This document shows, in pieces, positions 40,444 to 53,142 of a stretch of 64,000 bases of DNA; the first letter of the stretch is position 1, and every line of letters begins with the position of its first letter. The stretch covers positions 186,001 to 250,000 of the forward strand of contig NW_019029013.1 of the NCBI RefSeq assembly GCF_002105155.1, given 5' to 3'. The stretch comes from Lobosporangium transversale. Taxonomy: Eukaryota; Mortierellomycota; Mortierellomycetes; Mortierellales; Mortierellaceae. The translations under genes were made by a program, and so were the position numbers. Under the pieces are notes generated by a model. It searched no databases, was not told the DNA's origin, and saw nothing but the letters and a program-made list of their open reading frames with translations.

Positions 40444-41142
40444 GGATTTCAAGAAGTGTGAAGTGTGAGAGAGTGTGAGTTTTTTGGTTTTTTTTTATTA
40501 TGATTATGTTTTCTGTAAATGTAAGAAGATGCTTGTATCTGATAGCTTTTTTATAATTGTACAGCTTTTTTTTTTTTTGATGCTAAAGTGTGATGAAGAA
40601 TGAAGATAACAAACGAGGGAATGTGGGTGCTTTTATAGAATCGAGGGTCGTCCAGGGAACAAGTGGGATTGTCGACTCTATAGGATTGAATGGAGTGAAT
40701 AAAGGGAATATATTTAATCGACCTTGGACAACGCACGTTCGTCCTTCTCTGTGCGTCTTTGTTTATTATCCGTTTAAAGCGAAGTCCTATTCAATTCAAC
40801 CCAATTGAGACAACATTGTCATTGATCACAGAGATCACAAAAGAAGTCTATTTTTACGTGCAAAAGGATTTCCTCCCTAGTCAAGGTGCATTCTCTCCCC
40901 ATCAAACCAATCTGTCTAAAACATAATGAGGTTGAACCCTTTTTACATACTCCTCCTCCCTTTCCCCTTTTGCAAGAAGCCTTTTTGGATCCCATTCCTA
41001 ATGAACTTTATAAAGGACAAAGAACCCTGTCGACCCTTTTATCATTGGCCAGACATATCTATTCGTCGACTTCAGTCACAAGTAGCTAGTTGATCTATAA
41101 CAGATCGAGATAAATAAATAAAATATAAAGTCGAATCGAGTC

Positions 41143-41174
<32 letters not shown>

Positions 41175-41332
41175 CTTTAATGTGCCTGAGTGAATTTGGG
41201 TTTGAAAGGATGTGTGCTCCAAGAAATCTGGTACCCATGAAAGAGCATTCACACATGCTCCACATTATCGGCCTGTAAAATATGGATCCCCGAGGGGTGG
41301 ACATTATAATTTTTTGGGAGCATGCCTCCGAT

Positions 41333-41350
41333 ATTTCATTGAAATGAAAT
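41333..41350. repeat. Inverted repeat ATTTCATT/AATGAAAT
   Basis: Two perfect 8-base arms separated by GA. Might be a dimeric factor site; inference only. Confidence 0.6.
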
Positions 41351-41640
41351 CAACTTCTTGGCGGGTTGATTCTCTTGGCATTGTGTTGAACAAGAGTCGC
41401 ACCCTGTAACATTTTTTTTTTGTTCATCAGACAGATGAACGATCCCAAATCGATATGCCGGAAGAGCTTCCGCAAGATTTTTTTTTTTTTTTTTTTTCTC
41501 TTAACCGTGTGTATTATGTGCATGGGTGCACTAAACCTGTGTTCAACTTGATTCATCTCCCCTTTTTTTTCAATTCAAAGTATTCATATAATAATAATCT
41601 TAATATTCAATTGGTACATGTTATTTTATGTGCCTATTAC

Positions 41641-41663
41641 ATTTCTTGGCAATGCCAAGAAAT
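41641..41663. promoter_or_regulatory. Perfect 11-base-arm palindrome centred on TTGGCA-TGCCAA
   Basis: Arms ATTTCTTGGCA and TGCCAAGAAAT pair perfectly around a single central A. A dyad this long with one spacer base is unlikely by chance and suits a dimeric DNA-binding protein. The same half-site (TCTTGGCA) recurs at 41373-41380 and 41730-41737. Confidence 0.55.
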
Positions 41664-41729
41664 TCGTCAACTGCTCTTTTCTGTCAATGTGTCTCCCCTC
41701 GAGTAAGTGTATTTTGTGCAACATAAATC

Positions 41730-41761
41730 TCTTGGCAAACAAACTTTAAAAAATGCCAAGA
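41730..41761. repeat. Second TCTTGGCA/TGCCAAGA inverted repeat
   Basis: Eight-base arms at 41730-41737 and 41754-41761 separated by 16 bases. The half-site is the same as in the palindrome about 80 bases upstream. Confidence 0.6.
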
Positions 41762-44130
41762 CTTTCGATGATTTTTTTTTTCCTCTTGTGCATGCCTCCC
41801 TGTGTTTTTGTATCTTGTTTTGTATATCAATATTATTGTTTTATTACTGCTCAATAAGGAAATACGGCCATTTTCAAAATGGCCATCATATAATACTTCA
41901 AACATCTTTATATCCTTGAAGACAAACATCCTCTAACTTAATGTGGGGGAGACATATATCAAGGCGGAGCAACCTTTTCGCCGTGTTTTTTTTTTAGGGA
42001 CCCTTATTTTTTTTATTTTTTTATTTTTTTTTTAAATCGCTTGGCATGCTTACACAAAGAATATATTTAAATATAGTAATTTAGTGGGAAATCATTGCAT
42101 GAGGTTGGCCATGTGTGCGGGCGTCTGAGCGTGGCGTATCAAGGGAACAATAGGTGGGTAATCTTGTGTAATGTAAAAAAAAACCCCCATGTCAGAAGAG
42201 TAACCGGTGGCTGATAAACAAAAGGCATGAACGCCCTTTTGGGGAAATGTTCAAAGTATTTTTATGCAGTCAAATTATGCTGTGTGGCTTTGTAAAGAAA
42301 CCATGACCGCAGCAGCACAAGTTTCCCTCCAAGGCTTCTATTCTTTTCTGATTTGCTGAATTTGCTGTCTTTTTTAGACAGTTACCCTGCTCTTCAATGC
42401 ATTGTTCCATGTAGAACATTCAGGCTCCATATTATACTTTCTACAGTCCTTTTAGTCACGATCACTAGCATACTTGATCCTCACTCTTAGAAGAGAAACA
42501 CTGCTGTGTCATAATCTATTTGAATCACTACCCCCGTGCCAGGTGCTTTAGTCTTCTATTTTTGTGTGAGTAATGTGCACACTAAAATAAAAAATAGTTG
42601 CATGATTAAGATGGTAAGTTCTATCGTCATGTCACGGTCGCAGATCACACCGCCACTTAATCCGCCGCAGCCGCAGCCATGTTCTCTTGTCTTGTTTCTG
42701 ATAACGCTCCCGTGAACCGCCCTCTCCTTGATTTATTTCACTAACACCCCGTGTATTAGAATGCTTCTCGTTTCTTATTGCTTCCTTTTTCCTTTTTCCT
42801 TGACGGATAATATTTTTCTTGGCATTTAACGCCGCTACGTGTCAACATGTCCTATAATATCGTATACATATTGCTACGGATTCTTACTGAACCAATCGAT
42901 ATCACCTTAAACGGCAGCTTGATGATCCCTCAGTCACTGCCACCTTTATTCTCAAAGTCATTCTACCTTTTTGATGTATTTACTTTGCCTTCGCCTGTGG
43001 AGGAATAAAAGTGAACAGTTTTACAAACAAAGTAACGAAGGTTTCCTTTTTTTTCTGCCTTATTGGGATACCTTCAACAGCTAGCCTTCGACAACAGATC
43101 CATTTTAGTAATCAAAAGCAAAGAAGAAGGATTCGCACCGAAAAGATCCCCCTTGTGATACAATAGTAGCTAGTTCAGCCTTCTATGGCAAAACACTTTG
43201 ATCGCTAACATCTCTCAACGAGTAGCGACAAAATAGAGACAAAGTGCTAATGTCTTCTATCTACAAACCGACTGCGAATACTGCGACTCTTTGTGAAAAA
43301 CTTGGCTCTTCGATCTAAACACCATGTCTACAGATCATTAGTAAACATGTCAACACGTCAACACGTTATAAAAAGGACTATATTTTTCAAAACAATCTTA
43401 CATGGCCATGCCAACACATCTGTCAAAAAAAAAAAAAAAAAAAAAAAAACAAAAACAAAAACTGCTCGCAACATTTTGTTTTGCTTCAATCACTGCAGCC
43501 ACAGAAGGGAAAGGAATAGAGGATACTTGTAATAACAGGAGATTTTCTCCACGACGATCTTTGGATCTGTTTGTTTGTAGATCTTTGACATGATTATTTT
43601 ACTCGTCTTCATTAATACAACAATAGCCAGATGGCCTGCATGGATGTGAAAGGTTGCAAATAAATCGTTCGCTTAATATCAACTTGTGGTGCTACGGCTC
43701 AAGCCAGACAGGTTTAAAGTACAACCGGGTGTTGCTCTCTTTGCTGCAGGTGTATGCAGATACAAATTTCATATTCGAACAATTCGAACGATACCCTCGT
43801 GGGGAGAATGAGAGCGATGATGTGTAAGTTGAATAGTTGACAGGATGCCATTCGGAGCCATCTCATTGGTCGGCGATAATGCAAAAACATGCCTGACTGG
43901 TTGAATCGCCTTCTTCTGATGGTTCTGGCACTGACTGGACTTACAAGTCTCTGAAGTCTAGTCTAACGTCTGTCACCTTCCTTTTACTTCATTTCTTTGC
44001 TTTTGTTTTATTTATTTATTTATTTTTTTTTCTTTTCCTCTTCTTCCTCTTCCTCCTCCTCCTCCCACTTCTCTACTGTCTTCCTTTTCCTTTTTTTTTT
44101 CTTTGTACTTTACGATCGATCGCTAATAAA

Positions 44131-45152
44131 ATGAACTCCCAGGTGAGTGTCACATTCGATTCGAATTAAAAAACAGGACCAAAGGCATCTGAACAGGATT
44201 TATTGTCAGGAAAGATCGACCTGTAGATTATTCAGATGACAGCACAATCATCAACCATCCGTAAAAGTCTGAGGGACGATTCATAGTTCGAAATGCAACT
44301 TTGTCCTTTCCTTCATCAGAACACTGAGCTTTCATAGTTACTGATCTGGAAGCGGAGGTAGCCTTTCTGATAACTAAAGTTGTGTAGAGAAGTTCCTTAG
44401 AGCGGAAAGCATGGGGTCTTTTTGTTTCTTGTAAACGTCAGGAAGAAGCAACATGAACATTAGCGACAATCAAGCACCATGTTGGATCAACATCATACTT
44501 TTTAATGTCATTATTTTGCAATAACTTCAGAAAACTAATATCATACTTCTATCATCTCCATTATCAGATTATGAACATGGCCTTGGTGATGGGCTCAATG
44601 CAGATCACTAACCGCTTGGATCTTGAGGACACAAAGACCAAACAGCTTATTCTTGGAGCGTATGTCACAGCCCAAGCTCTTGTTCTCGGCATTTCATACC
44701 TTATCAAGCGTCGTATCTTGGCCAAGAAAGACACTACCGTCCTCAAGTACTTAGATCAGCCCAAGCCCTTGTCGGGAGAACAACCCAAGCTTATCACAAC
44801 CACTGTCATGGCCTACGACCTTGAACAAAACGCTCAGGCGCAGAAGCAAGCCCTTATTGGTCTGGCTCTCATGGTCTTCTTGCATTTCCAGTTTGGTGTT
44901 ATTCGTCCTCTTGTCGTTCAGTCTATTCTTCCTGTCAAGAACGCACTTCAAAGCAAGTGGGCCCAGGTTCACTTGTTTGGCAAGCCCGCAGAGGGTGAGT
45001 TGAAACGTCCTTGGAAGGCCGATAACCCATTCGCTGCTTTGGCCGGTGGACAGGAGCCTCAGTCCGAGGCTGCCGAGAAGGCTGCTATCAAGAAGGCTGA
45101 GAAGGCTGAGGCCAAGGCTACCGGAAAATCCGAATCAAAGAAAGACTTGTAA
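44131..45152 (+). CDS. PHO88: Pho88/SND3 family ER membrane protein
   Basis: Two exons, 44131-44142 (MNSQ only) and 44568-45152, give 198 residues. The family pattern is clear: MNSQ, then SMQITNRLDLEDTKTK, then a hydrophobic helix, IKRRILAKKDTTVLKYL, TTTVMAYDL, GLALMVFLHFQFGVIRP, QSILPVKNAL, HLFGKPAEGELKRPWK and a Lys/Ala tail. In yeast Pho88 (Snd3) works in the SND pathway that targets proteins to the ER and affects phosphate transporter maturation. The four-codon first exon is supported because it restores the conserved MN-x-Q start. The intron is 425 bases. Confidence 0.94.
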
Positions 45153-46221
45153 AGAAGCAAATAGTTTTAATAAAATCATAGTACATTGGACATATCATCT
45201 TCTCCAATAAAGCAAATAGAAAACCATTTATAGAGTGTTTATTTTATATATGGTTTGATAATGACGCTAATGACAATGTTCGTAGCTTTCGAATTAAGAG
45301 CATCAACAGTCAAATGAGGCTGATCATACAGCTCGTGGGTAAGTTTAAGTATTGCCTGTTTTTTAATGGAATAAAATAGTATGATCAGATCCACACAGAA
45401 TCTCATAACAGTGACCTTAGTGGCTAAATACTGTATGCCACAAGAAGTTTTTTTTATTGACGTAATATAGAGGCAAGCACGAGTCATACGAGCAACAATA
45501 ATTTCAAGCACACACTGGTCATGATCGCTCAGCAGAAAACAGATTACTTCTACTGTCTGTGAGGAGATCCGTAGAGAAATGGAGGCGATTCTAGCTCTCG
45601 CAGTATACGATATGGGGCTATGTAGTCATGCTCTTCATGACGATCATCGTAGTGAACTATGACTTAATGCTAAGAATTGAATATTTGTTGGCTCCAGTAT
45701 ATCTATTATTAACATCAACGGCAACTCACAGATCAAAGGAGATTTTCACCAGGATCCACAAGGCCTTATGGAGATATAATGAGGGAAAGCAGGCAATTGC
45801 TGGTTGAGAAAGTCAGAAATATCATTATTAAAGACACTAAAAGAATCATCATGCGTATCGATACTATAAAATAGATCTTATATGACTTTCTTTCTATAGT
45901 GAGCGATAGCAAGAAGTGAGTGAGAGAGAAGACAATAACAAATGGCTCTGAACGCATGGCGTTAGAGAGCGGCTTAATCCGTATCTTGGACGTTAACGAT
46001 GATTCGACACATCTCAGGTGGGTTATGGCAAATTGGCAATAGCCTCCAAAAACGCGTAGTTATTCCATGTGAATATGATTGGCTGGATAGCAATACTTTG
46101 TGCCACAACACGACACGTCTAGAGAGGCACATCTAAAGAATAAAAGCCCATTTCTCTCACAAAATCGGATTGCATTTTCTCTCATCTACCTTTGTTCATT
46201 TTATCGTCGCGAGCCCAAGAA
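45153..46221. other. Intergenic with weak coding signal on the minus strand
   Basis: A minus-strand frame open from about 45640 to 45239 (ICFLLSDHDQCVLEIIVARM, MRFCVDLIILFYSIKKQ, HELYDQPHLTVDALNSKA) looks protein-like but matches nothing I recognise and has no clear start or exon chain. A second minus-strand ORF at 45766-45957 is hydrophobic. The last 80 bases are the promoter or leader of the glucosidase gene. Confidence 0.35.
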
Positions 46222-46915
46222 ATGAATAAGCCAAGGCCCCGGACTACAATGCGAGCCTCCTTTCGCTCCATTGCCCTTATGGGCATCATTTTTCTAATGA
46301 CATACTCGACTGTCTTGGCACAGGATGATTCTGCCATGGATCCCTTAAACTCCTTTTTAAACAACATTCACATCACTTCGAATGTAGACCAGATTCCCTC
46401 TTTGGCTGCAGCTGCAGCTCAGAATCAATCCCTACTCTGGGGGCTGTATAGGCCCAACCTTTACTTTGGGACCCGACCGCGTTTACCTGATACAGTCATG
46501 ACAGGGTTGATGTGGTATGGCGCTCATGACTACGCAGGCATAGACAGTAAGCTTTTTTCATTTACTTATTTATTTATATGTTCTCAGCAAGGCTAAACTG
46601 GAGAAAACCATGGAGTTCATCTCATATGAACTGTTTTACGGATTGCAAACTTTTAGATATCCGTCATGGATGCGAGGAACGCGATAAATTCGAAAAATAT
46701 GGATGGCTTAAGGCGGATGGACGAACGTTTGGCACTCAGCAGCTTAAAGATACCCACAACAATGTTGAGATCACCACCGACTTCATCAAAGTCCCTGGAG
46801 GCGATCATGGTAAGAATTGATATCAAGCACAAATCTGGATAATCTCCACAATGGTCATTGAGCCCCGAAAAAGAAAAAAAAAAAAAAAAAAAAAAAAGAT
46901 ATTTTATTTCATTTA

Positions 46916-46946
<31 letters not shown>

Positions 46947-49122
46947 TTTTTTTTTTTTTTTTTGGTTTGTTCTTTATTAGGTGGATCATGGGGCGCCAGA
47001 ATTTCTGGAAAGCCTATCCGTCAAGGTATATATTAGACATGAACTATGTGTGCCTATTGGATGTTGTCCCGCCATAATATAACTGACTTTTTTTTTATTT
47101 TTTTTATTTTTTCTAGAAGAGCCAATGTCCATTGCGGCCTTGTACTACATTGGGATCGATGGCGAGGGCGAACTTGAGATTGACACGGATAACTTCGTAA
47201 GTTGCACGATCTGCTGTATCAGCTCCTTTAAAGGGCAACAGATCAAATGCATACTAATCATTATATTTTCCTTTTGCGAGATCATATAGGTGGCCCAATC
47301 GCCAATTAAATTCGATGGAAATGCAAAAGATCTCGGCAACTTTGATTTTGCGATTGAGCAGAGTATGTTCTAGTGTGCTTTATTAGGCTTTTGTTATCTC
47401 AGGTGTCTCACTTTGAACTTATAGCCTATCAACTGTATGGTAATTCTTAATCTATATAGCCAAAGGGGACAACAAACACGATTCTGTTCATTTCTTTGGC
47501 GCCACTATACCTCGAGGAAATATTTGGAGAGCAAAAGGTAATTTGGTTAGTCTTACTGTCACCATATTGAGTTTGAGACAAGCCTGTGAGCTATAGGCTT
47601 ACTCTTACATGTTTGTACTCGTTTAATAGACTTTGTCCGTGAAGTGATTATACATCAAGTACAAGCATTTCAGCAGATGGGTAGGACTGATTTAATGCCC
47701 AAGGAGCTTTTTTCACTGCCAAACCAGTTCTTTGGAGGACAGCCAAATTTCATCATCTTTCAAATGCATTACGACGCGCCTTTTGAGGTAAGGCAATGGC
47801 AGAAACACTGGTGAATCGGTTTCAATTTCTGTGGTGAGATACAAATGGGCTAAATACTGTTATGGTCCTTTGCTGTTTTAAATGAGTAATAGTTTGAAGT
47901 AAGATTCAACTCAAAGTCGTCTCCGAACATTGTAACTAGCACAACGATCACTAAAGAGCTTGCCAAAGCAATCAGTGCCTTTGACGAGCGTTTTGAAAAA
48001 ACCTTCCATCTCAAGCAACAGGGATACTCTAACTCGATGATTGATTTCGCCAAAGCAGCTATGAGTAATTTGATCGGAGGCATTGGGTGGGTTCATTGTA
48101 TTGAGTTGGTTCCCTGAGTCTTTAAAATGTATTCCGGACTTATTGCTAAACGAAATATCCTTTCAACATTCACTTCAAGTTATTTCTATGGATCCTCTAT
48201 TATTGACGAGTCTCCCATGTATGAGGAAGGGTCCAACGAGCACTTGGAAGGTCCAGTTGCACGCCGCCCTAGCCCTGACCCTCAATACACGCCTCCCGCA
48301 TCTTTATTTACTGCAACTCCCTCTCGTTCTTTTTTCCCCCGTGGATTCTATTGGGATGAAGGGTTTCATCAAACTCTTATCGGCCAATGGGACAATGATC
48401 TTAGCCTTGAGATTATTGAGAGTTGGTTTAATCGGCAAAATGATGACGGCTGGATCCAACGGGAACAGATCCTGGGGGATGAGGCCAGAAGCCGTGTCCC
48501 TCCAGAGTTTCAAGTTCAATACCCGGAACATGCCAATCCACCTACTCTGTTCAAAGCTATCAACCTTTACCTGGACCGTTTAAAGAATGTCAACAATACT
48601 TTTTCAGTGAATGAGCATAGCGAATCAGAGCATGAGCAAAAGCAGCAGACATCTTTCAGTACCGAAGGCATCATGAAGTCCGACGTGACTAATGCAAGAC
48701 TGATGAATACACACCTGGCATCAGATTATCTTGCTAGGTTATATCCTAAGCTTAGGACTAACTATTTTTGGATGAGGAGCATTATGCGTGGAAGGAGCCG
48801 CGAATATGGCCATCGGCATAGCTCTGCTGCCCAAGGCTATAGGTGGAGGGGTCGTACTAAAACCCATACGCTCACGTCTGGATTGGACGACTATCCAAGA
48901 GCTCCACTACCTAGCGTATGGGAACTGCATGTGGATCTACTATGCTGGATTGGGTTTATGAACCGTAATCTCCTGAGCATTGCTAAAATTGTTGAGGAAG
49001 AAGAAGATGTAGAAGAGTTTGAGGAGCATTATTATGACATTGTTGCTGACGTCGATGGTGAGTCGAGACACTGCACAAAGATGGGATGCAAAGAAGTGCA
49101 ACTTAACCTAACGCTAAATTCG

Positions 49123-49153
<31 letters not shown>

Positions 49154-49773
49154 CGCTAGGTCTCCATTGGAATGAGGAACACAAAGCTTACTGTGATCTG
49201 ACTGTCGATGAAAATGACGCGAGCATCCATGTGTGCCACAAAGGATACATATCTTTGTTTCCTATGCTTCTGGGCATCATTGACCCAAAATCTGAGAAGC
49301 TTGGTCATATCCTTGACCTAATGAGTGATCCTGAGGAACTGTGGTCACCGTTCGGCCTTCGCTCCTTATCCATAAAAGACGAATTCTTCGGCACGGGCGA
49401 GAACTATTGGAAAGGCCCCATTTGGGCGCCAATTAACTATCTTGCGCTGCATTCACTGAAGGAGGTAAGGACAAGGGAATGATGGTAGCTTTTATTTACT
49501 TTGCAGATTTATGCACTGACTATATTTCATGGCTATATTTTAAAATCGCCTTAATAGAACTATATGGTTGAAGGCCCTTATCAGGCCAAGGTCAAGGAAA
49601 TCTTTAACAACCTCCGTGACAACCTGATTAACAACATATTTAACGAATATGAGCGTACAGGGTATGTCTGGGAGCAATACAATGATACGACTGGACATGG
49701 ACAGCGCAGCCATCCTTTCACAGGCTGGACCTCAATGGTTGTGTTGATGATGCAGATGGGCCGTGCGGAATGA
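46222..49773 (+). CDS. CWH41: ER alpha-glucosidase I (GH63)
   Basis: Eleven exons: 46222-46546, 46657-46809, 46981-47025, 47117-47196, 47290-47362, 47460-47537, 47630-47787, 47893-48086, 48180-49057, 49160-49464 and 49558-49773, total 834 residues, the normal length. It trims the outermost glucose from N-glycans in the ER. A signal anchor lies near residues 15-35 (IALMGIIFLMTYSTVLA). GH63 landmarks are SLLWGLYRPNLYFGTRPR, GLMWYG, RHGCEERDKFEKYGWLKADGR, GSWGARISG, YFYGSSIIDESPMYEEG, FFPRGFYWDEGFHQTLIGQWD (catalytic region), DDGWIQREQILGDEARSRVP, YFWMRSIMRGR, LDDYPRAPLP, FGLRSLS, GENYWKGPIWAPINYLAL and GHGQRSHPFTGWTSMVVLMM. All joins keep phase. The 3' end converges on the OPT transporter with about 200 bases between stops. 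Confidence 0.95.
46918..46946. repeat. TTA microsatellite beside T-run in glucosidase intron 2
   Basis: About nine TTA units, with an A-run upstream (about 46870-46897) and a T-run downstream (about 46947-46963). All are intronic. Confidence 0.9.
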
Positions 49774-49971
49774 ATACAGAGATAAATAAAAGAAAAATAT
49801 GGTGCGTAGCAGACAGAAACTACAATCCTTTTCTCTTTGCAAACAAACGCTACATTCAGGATACTTAAAGCATGTTTACTTATTAAAGTTCTAGAACATA
49901 TGCAAAAAAAGGACACAGTGCTTCTAAATTATAAATAAAATATATGCAAATAATATTGCTGTTTCCGTTAC

Positions 49972-52614
49972 TCAGTTGCAGACACAGATTCCCTCTACGC
50001 ATCCAGCGCAAGACCAAGAATGGACATCAAAGGTCTTGAGGATCAAATTGACGATCGAGAGTGTTCCTTCGCCCAAGACAAAGCCCGAAGCGATGATGAT
50101 TAAGAAAACGCGTCCAAGGTTTGCAAACCTCGTATTGGGTTGACCCGCATACTTCTTACAGTGCCAATCCCACCAGATCGAGACTAAACCTCCAAGGAAT
50201 CGAGCCAGAGTGAAGTTAGGGAGGTTGTACATGCCAATGGCGAAGGCGATGCCTGAAGGAATATACTTTAGCCACTTTGGTCGTTTACCGCCGCCGCCAC
50301 TATCTAGTTTCCTCAAAAATGCGGCGTCAGAATAAATAGTCGTGAGGATGGTGAGTCCTGCGAAGAGGAATGAGAAACCCAAGATGAAAGGGCCTGTATG
50401 TTCTGGTAAGGAATGGCCATTGACCAATCGAGCCAAATCCAACCAGACTTTGGCAGTTGGGACCGCAAATTGTGGACCGGGCAATTCATAGGCTGTGGAA
50501 TACAATTTATAAACGCCTGTGGAGATAAAAACCGAAGCTAGAGAGCCGATTAGCTGTCCCCAGAATTGGGCCTTGGGAGATGCACCCATAAGATGACCTG
50601 TCTTGAGATCCTGCATCAAATCTCCAGCTTGTTGAGCTCCAGCCTCTGCAATCCCTCCTGCAACCAGATTGGCCACAATACCTCCAGGGACAATGCCTCC
50701 AAAGATAAACTGAGAGACTTTACCAATACCGCTAACTGGATTCAGGTCTGTGGATCCTAGAGCACGGACACCGAGGACCGAAAGGAGGGAGCCTAAAAGA
50801 AGAGCGGCAGCGGTAGCATAGAGCGGCATGTGTTGATCCTTGAACAGAACCCAGATCAAGAATAGACACAAGAACGAGGACAGAATCAACCCACAGACCC
50901 AGATCTTGAGCGGCACTAGTTGATCAGCAGGTGCATCATCATAGTCATCATAATCATCATAATCATCCTCCTGTCTATCGTGATTATTGTGCTGTGCACC
51001 AGGGTGAGCCCTCATCGACGACTCCAACAGCTTTCTACGCTCTTCTACGCGCTTCAGCTTGAGTGAGTATCGGTAATGGGCAATCAAGGACAAGATAACG
51101 ACGCCTAACAACGAGACCACGGACTCTACAATCATGACGCCCAAAGAGATCCAAAGAATCCAGCCTCTTGCACCTGAGGTCGCGCTTGAGACTGGGCCTG
51201 TGACCCATTTGTTGAGTGTTGCAATTGGTGAAAGGATTCCCCAACCGATGACACAGCCCAGGAGCATTGCCGCCGTCGTTGGAAAGCCCATGATTATGCC
51301 CTGGCCCAAATAGCTGAGAGAGGGAGTGAAGAACCATTGCCAGGTGGCTCCAAATTGAACCGATCCTGGTATAAGCCAGTCAAACACTGGGATTGCTGCA
51401 ATAACTGGAACGAAATATGAGAGGACAGTGTAGAGTCCTGAGACCGTGAAGGAAATACCCAAAGCCACCATGTTGGTCCGCCAGGTATCTTCTTGTAAGA
51501 AGGATTTATCCAGACTAAATTCACCACCCTCACCTTCAATCATCAAGGTATCATCTGATCTTGGTTCTGGCGTTGAGCCTGACCCTGACCCTGGTCCTGA
51601 GGTCTCAAAGTTGGCGGAAGAACCTAAAGGAGTCATCTGTCCCAAAGGTGGTGGTTGGTGTTGGTTCTGGGCCATTGCTTTTGCCTGTGTCTGTGCGTTC
51701 AAGGCAGTACTTTTGCCCGTGCTTTGATATTGCGTCGACGGGTCAGGACCACCTTGTTGTTTACTTACGTGTAAAATCGCGGTTGCTTGTTCTTCATCAT
51801 CAAGATCATCTGTAACTCCGTGACGACGGCGTTGTCGAAGTGTGGATGGCGTGCTGTCCTCGTTACTGTGGTGATCATGAACCTTAAGCGGCGTGTTATG
51901 TAGGACACCAATCATCTGCGCAGTCGCAGTTCCAGATGGAAACGGCAATTTCTCTTTCACAATCACTTGTTTTCTAAGAGGCACTGCAATAAAGACGCCA
52001 AAGAACGCAATGGCTAAACACCAAAGGATTAACTCTGTGGCCGATAAGACAATGGGCCCTCCTTCTTTCCCATTACGAGGGGGGTTATCATCTGTATTCA
52101 TCATCTGTAATGCAGGAATGATGCCGACAAATCCGGCTGCTAGGGGCATGGTCCCTGTGGCGACAGCGATGGATTGTAAGACGATATTTTCAGCTGGTCC
52201 GAAAGGGACAGTTAAATAAGGTTTTGCAACTTTAAAGATTGCAAACCCCAAAAGCGAGGATTGCAAGGACATCATTGAGATCCAACCAGTTTGAAGTCCA
52301 AAATACATATTTGTGAAGCAAAGTAATGCTCCAATGGTAATACCAACTCCTACCGCGCGCCACTATGGTAATGGAGAAAAAAGATGGCAACAACAACAAC
52401 AAAAAAAAAAAAAAAAAAAAATGAAGCTGAGATGATAATTCCTTGATGCCTTATTTGTATTCAGAGAGAGCGCCAATAAAACCATTACTAAATCCATTGA
52501 TTAAGTATGATCCTCTCTTACTGTGAAGTGGGGTAGCTCCTCTTTCGGGGTTGTGTTGGTAGGGTCGCCACCATTCTCATGTGAAGGCACGGCCGAGTAT
52601 GCGACCGTGGGCAT
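49972..52614 (-). CDS. OPT-family oligopeptide transporter
   Basis: Two exons on the minus strand, 52614-52522 and 52362-49972, give 827 residues. The join produces HFT-WRAVGVGITIGALLCFTN-MYFGLQTGWISMM, the typical OPT/YSL first helix. Later helices include FGPAENIVLQSIAVATGTMPLAAGF with the NxxLQS-type loop, KLPFPSGTATAQMIGVLH, VFDWLIPGS, YLGQGIIMGFPTTAAMLLG, FGGIVPGGIVANLVAGGIAEAG, QAGDLMQDLKTGHLMGASP and YDAAFLR/SDAAFLRKLD. OPT proteins couple uptake of small peptides, glutathione or metal chelates to protons. The loop between helices 3 and 4 (about residues 165-280) is long, Ser/Gln-rich and cytosolic in most models. A second acidic Asp/Tyr loop (DDYDDYDDYDD) lies mid-protein. The exact substrate cannot be told from sequence. 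Confidence 0.92.
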
Positions 52615-53142
52615 TGGAATCGGTGGAATGCAGTATTAGGAGAGGACGTTGAGCGGAAAAAAAAAAAAAAGACGAAAGAGATGAACGAAATGGAATGGAG
52701 TAGAGTAAAAGGGTGAAATTGAGAAAGAAAAAAAAGAAGGCGAGAGAGAGAGGAAGAGAGAGAGGAAGAGAGAGAGGAAGAGAGAGAGTGAGAAAGAAAA
52801 GAAGGGAAAAAAAGCGAATGAAGAAAAGGAATGAAATGAAAGGAATGAAAGGAAGGCTTGATTTGTCACAAACCTGCGTCAATGCCAATGCTAAATCTTT
52901 TTTGTTTTTCTGTATCCTGCGCAGGTTTTGTATCCACAAGTGACATGATGGATTTGTCATGGGAACAAAGTCGGGTCCAATCCAGTTCAGACTCGCTTAA
53001 TGACCCCACATCTGCTCAATGAGAATAAAAAAAGCACTCTAGTGGGCTCTCGATCCCAAAACTAGTCCATCTTCAGAACAATAGGCATGAGCTTGCAAAG
53101 GTCAAGGTGAATGAGCAAGCTTGCCATTTTTATTTTTTATTT
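52615..53142. promoter_or_regulatory. Upstream region of the OPT gene
   Basis: Purine-rich on the plus strand, with a GA-rich repeat at 52742-52790. Likely leader and promoter of the OPT gene (pyrimidine-rich on its sense strand). No gene. Confidence 0.45.
52742..52790. repeat. GAGAGAGAGGAA-type purine repeat
   Basis: About four 12-base units in the OPT leader. Purine on one strand and pyrimidine on the other. Confidence 0.9.

Larger units (their letters stand above)
40444..44130. promoter_or_regulatory. 3.7 kb gene-free region between divergent zinc-finger and PHO88 genes
   Basis: The largest gene-free stretch here. It has T-runs at about 41143-41174 and 41479-41498, an A-run at about 43425-43449, a CT-rich stretch at about 43975-44100 before PHO88, and a cluster of inverted repeats built on TTGGCA (listed separately). 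ORFs are short and low-complexity. It probably carries the zinc-finger gene's regulatory DNA; a non-coding transcript is possible but not shown. Confidence 0.5.

Noticed and set aside
40551-40808. Small ORFs upstream of the zinc-finger gene
   Set aside because: They overlap one another on opposite strands with no domain. Upstream leader or promoter is the simpler reading.
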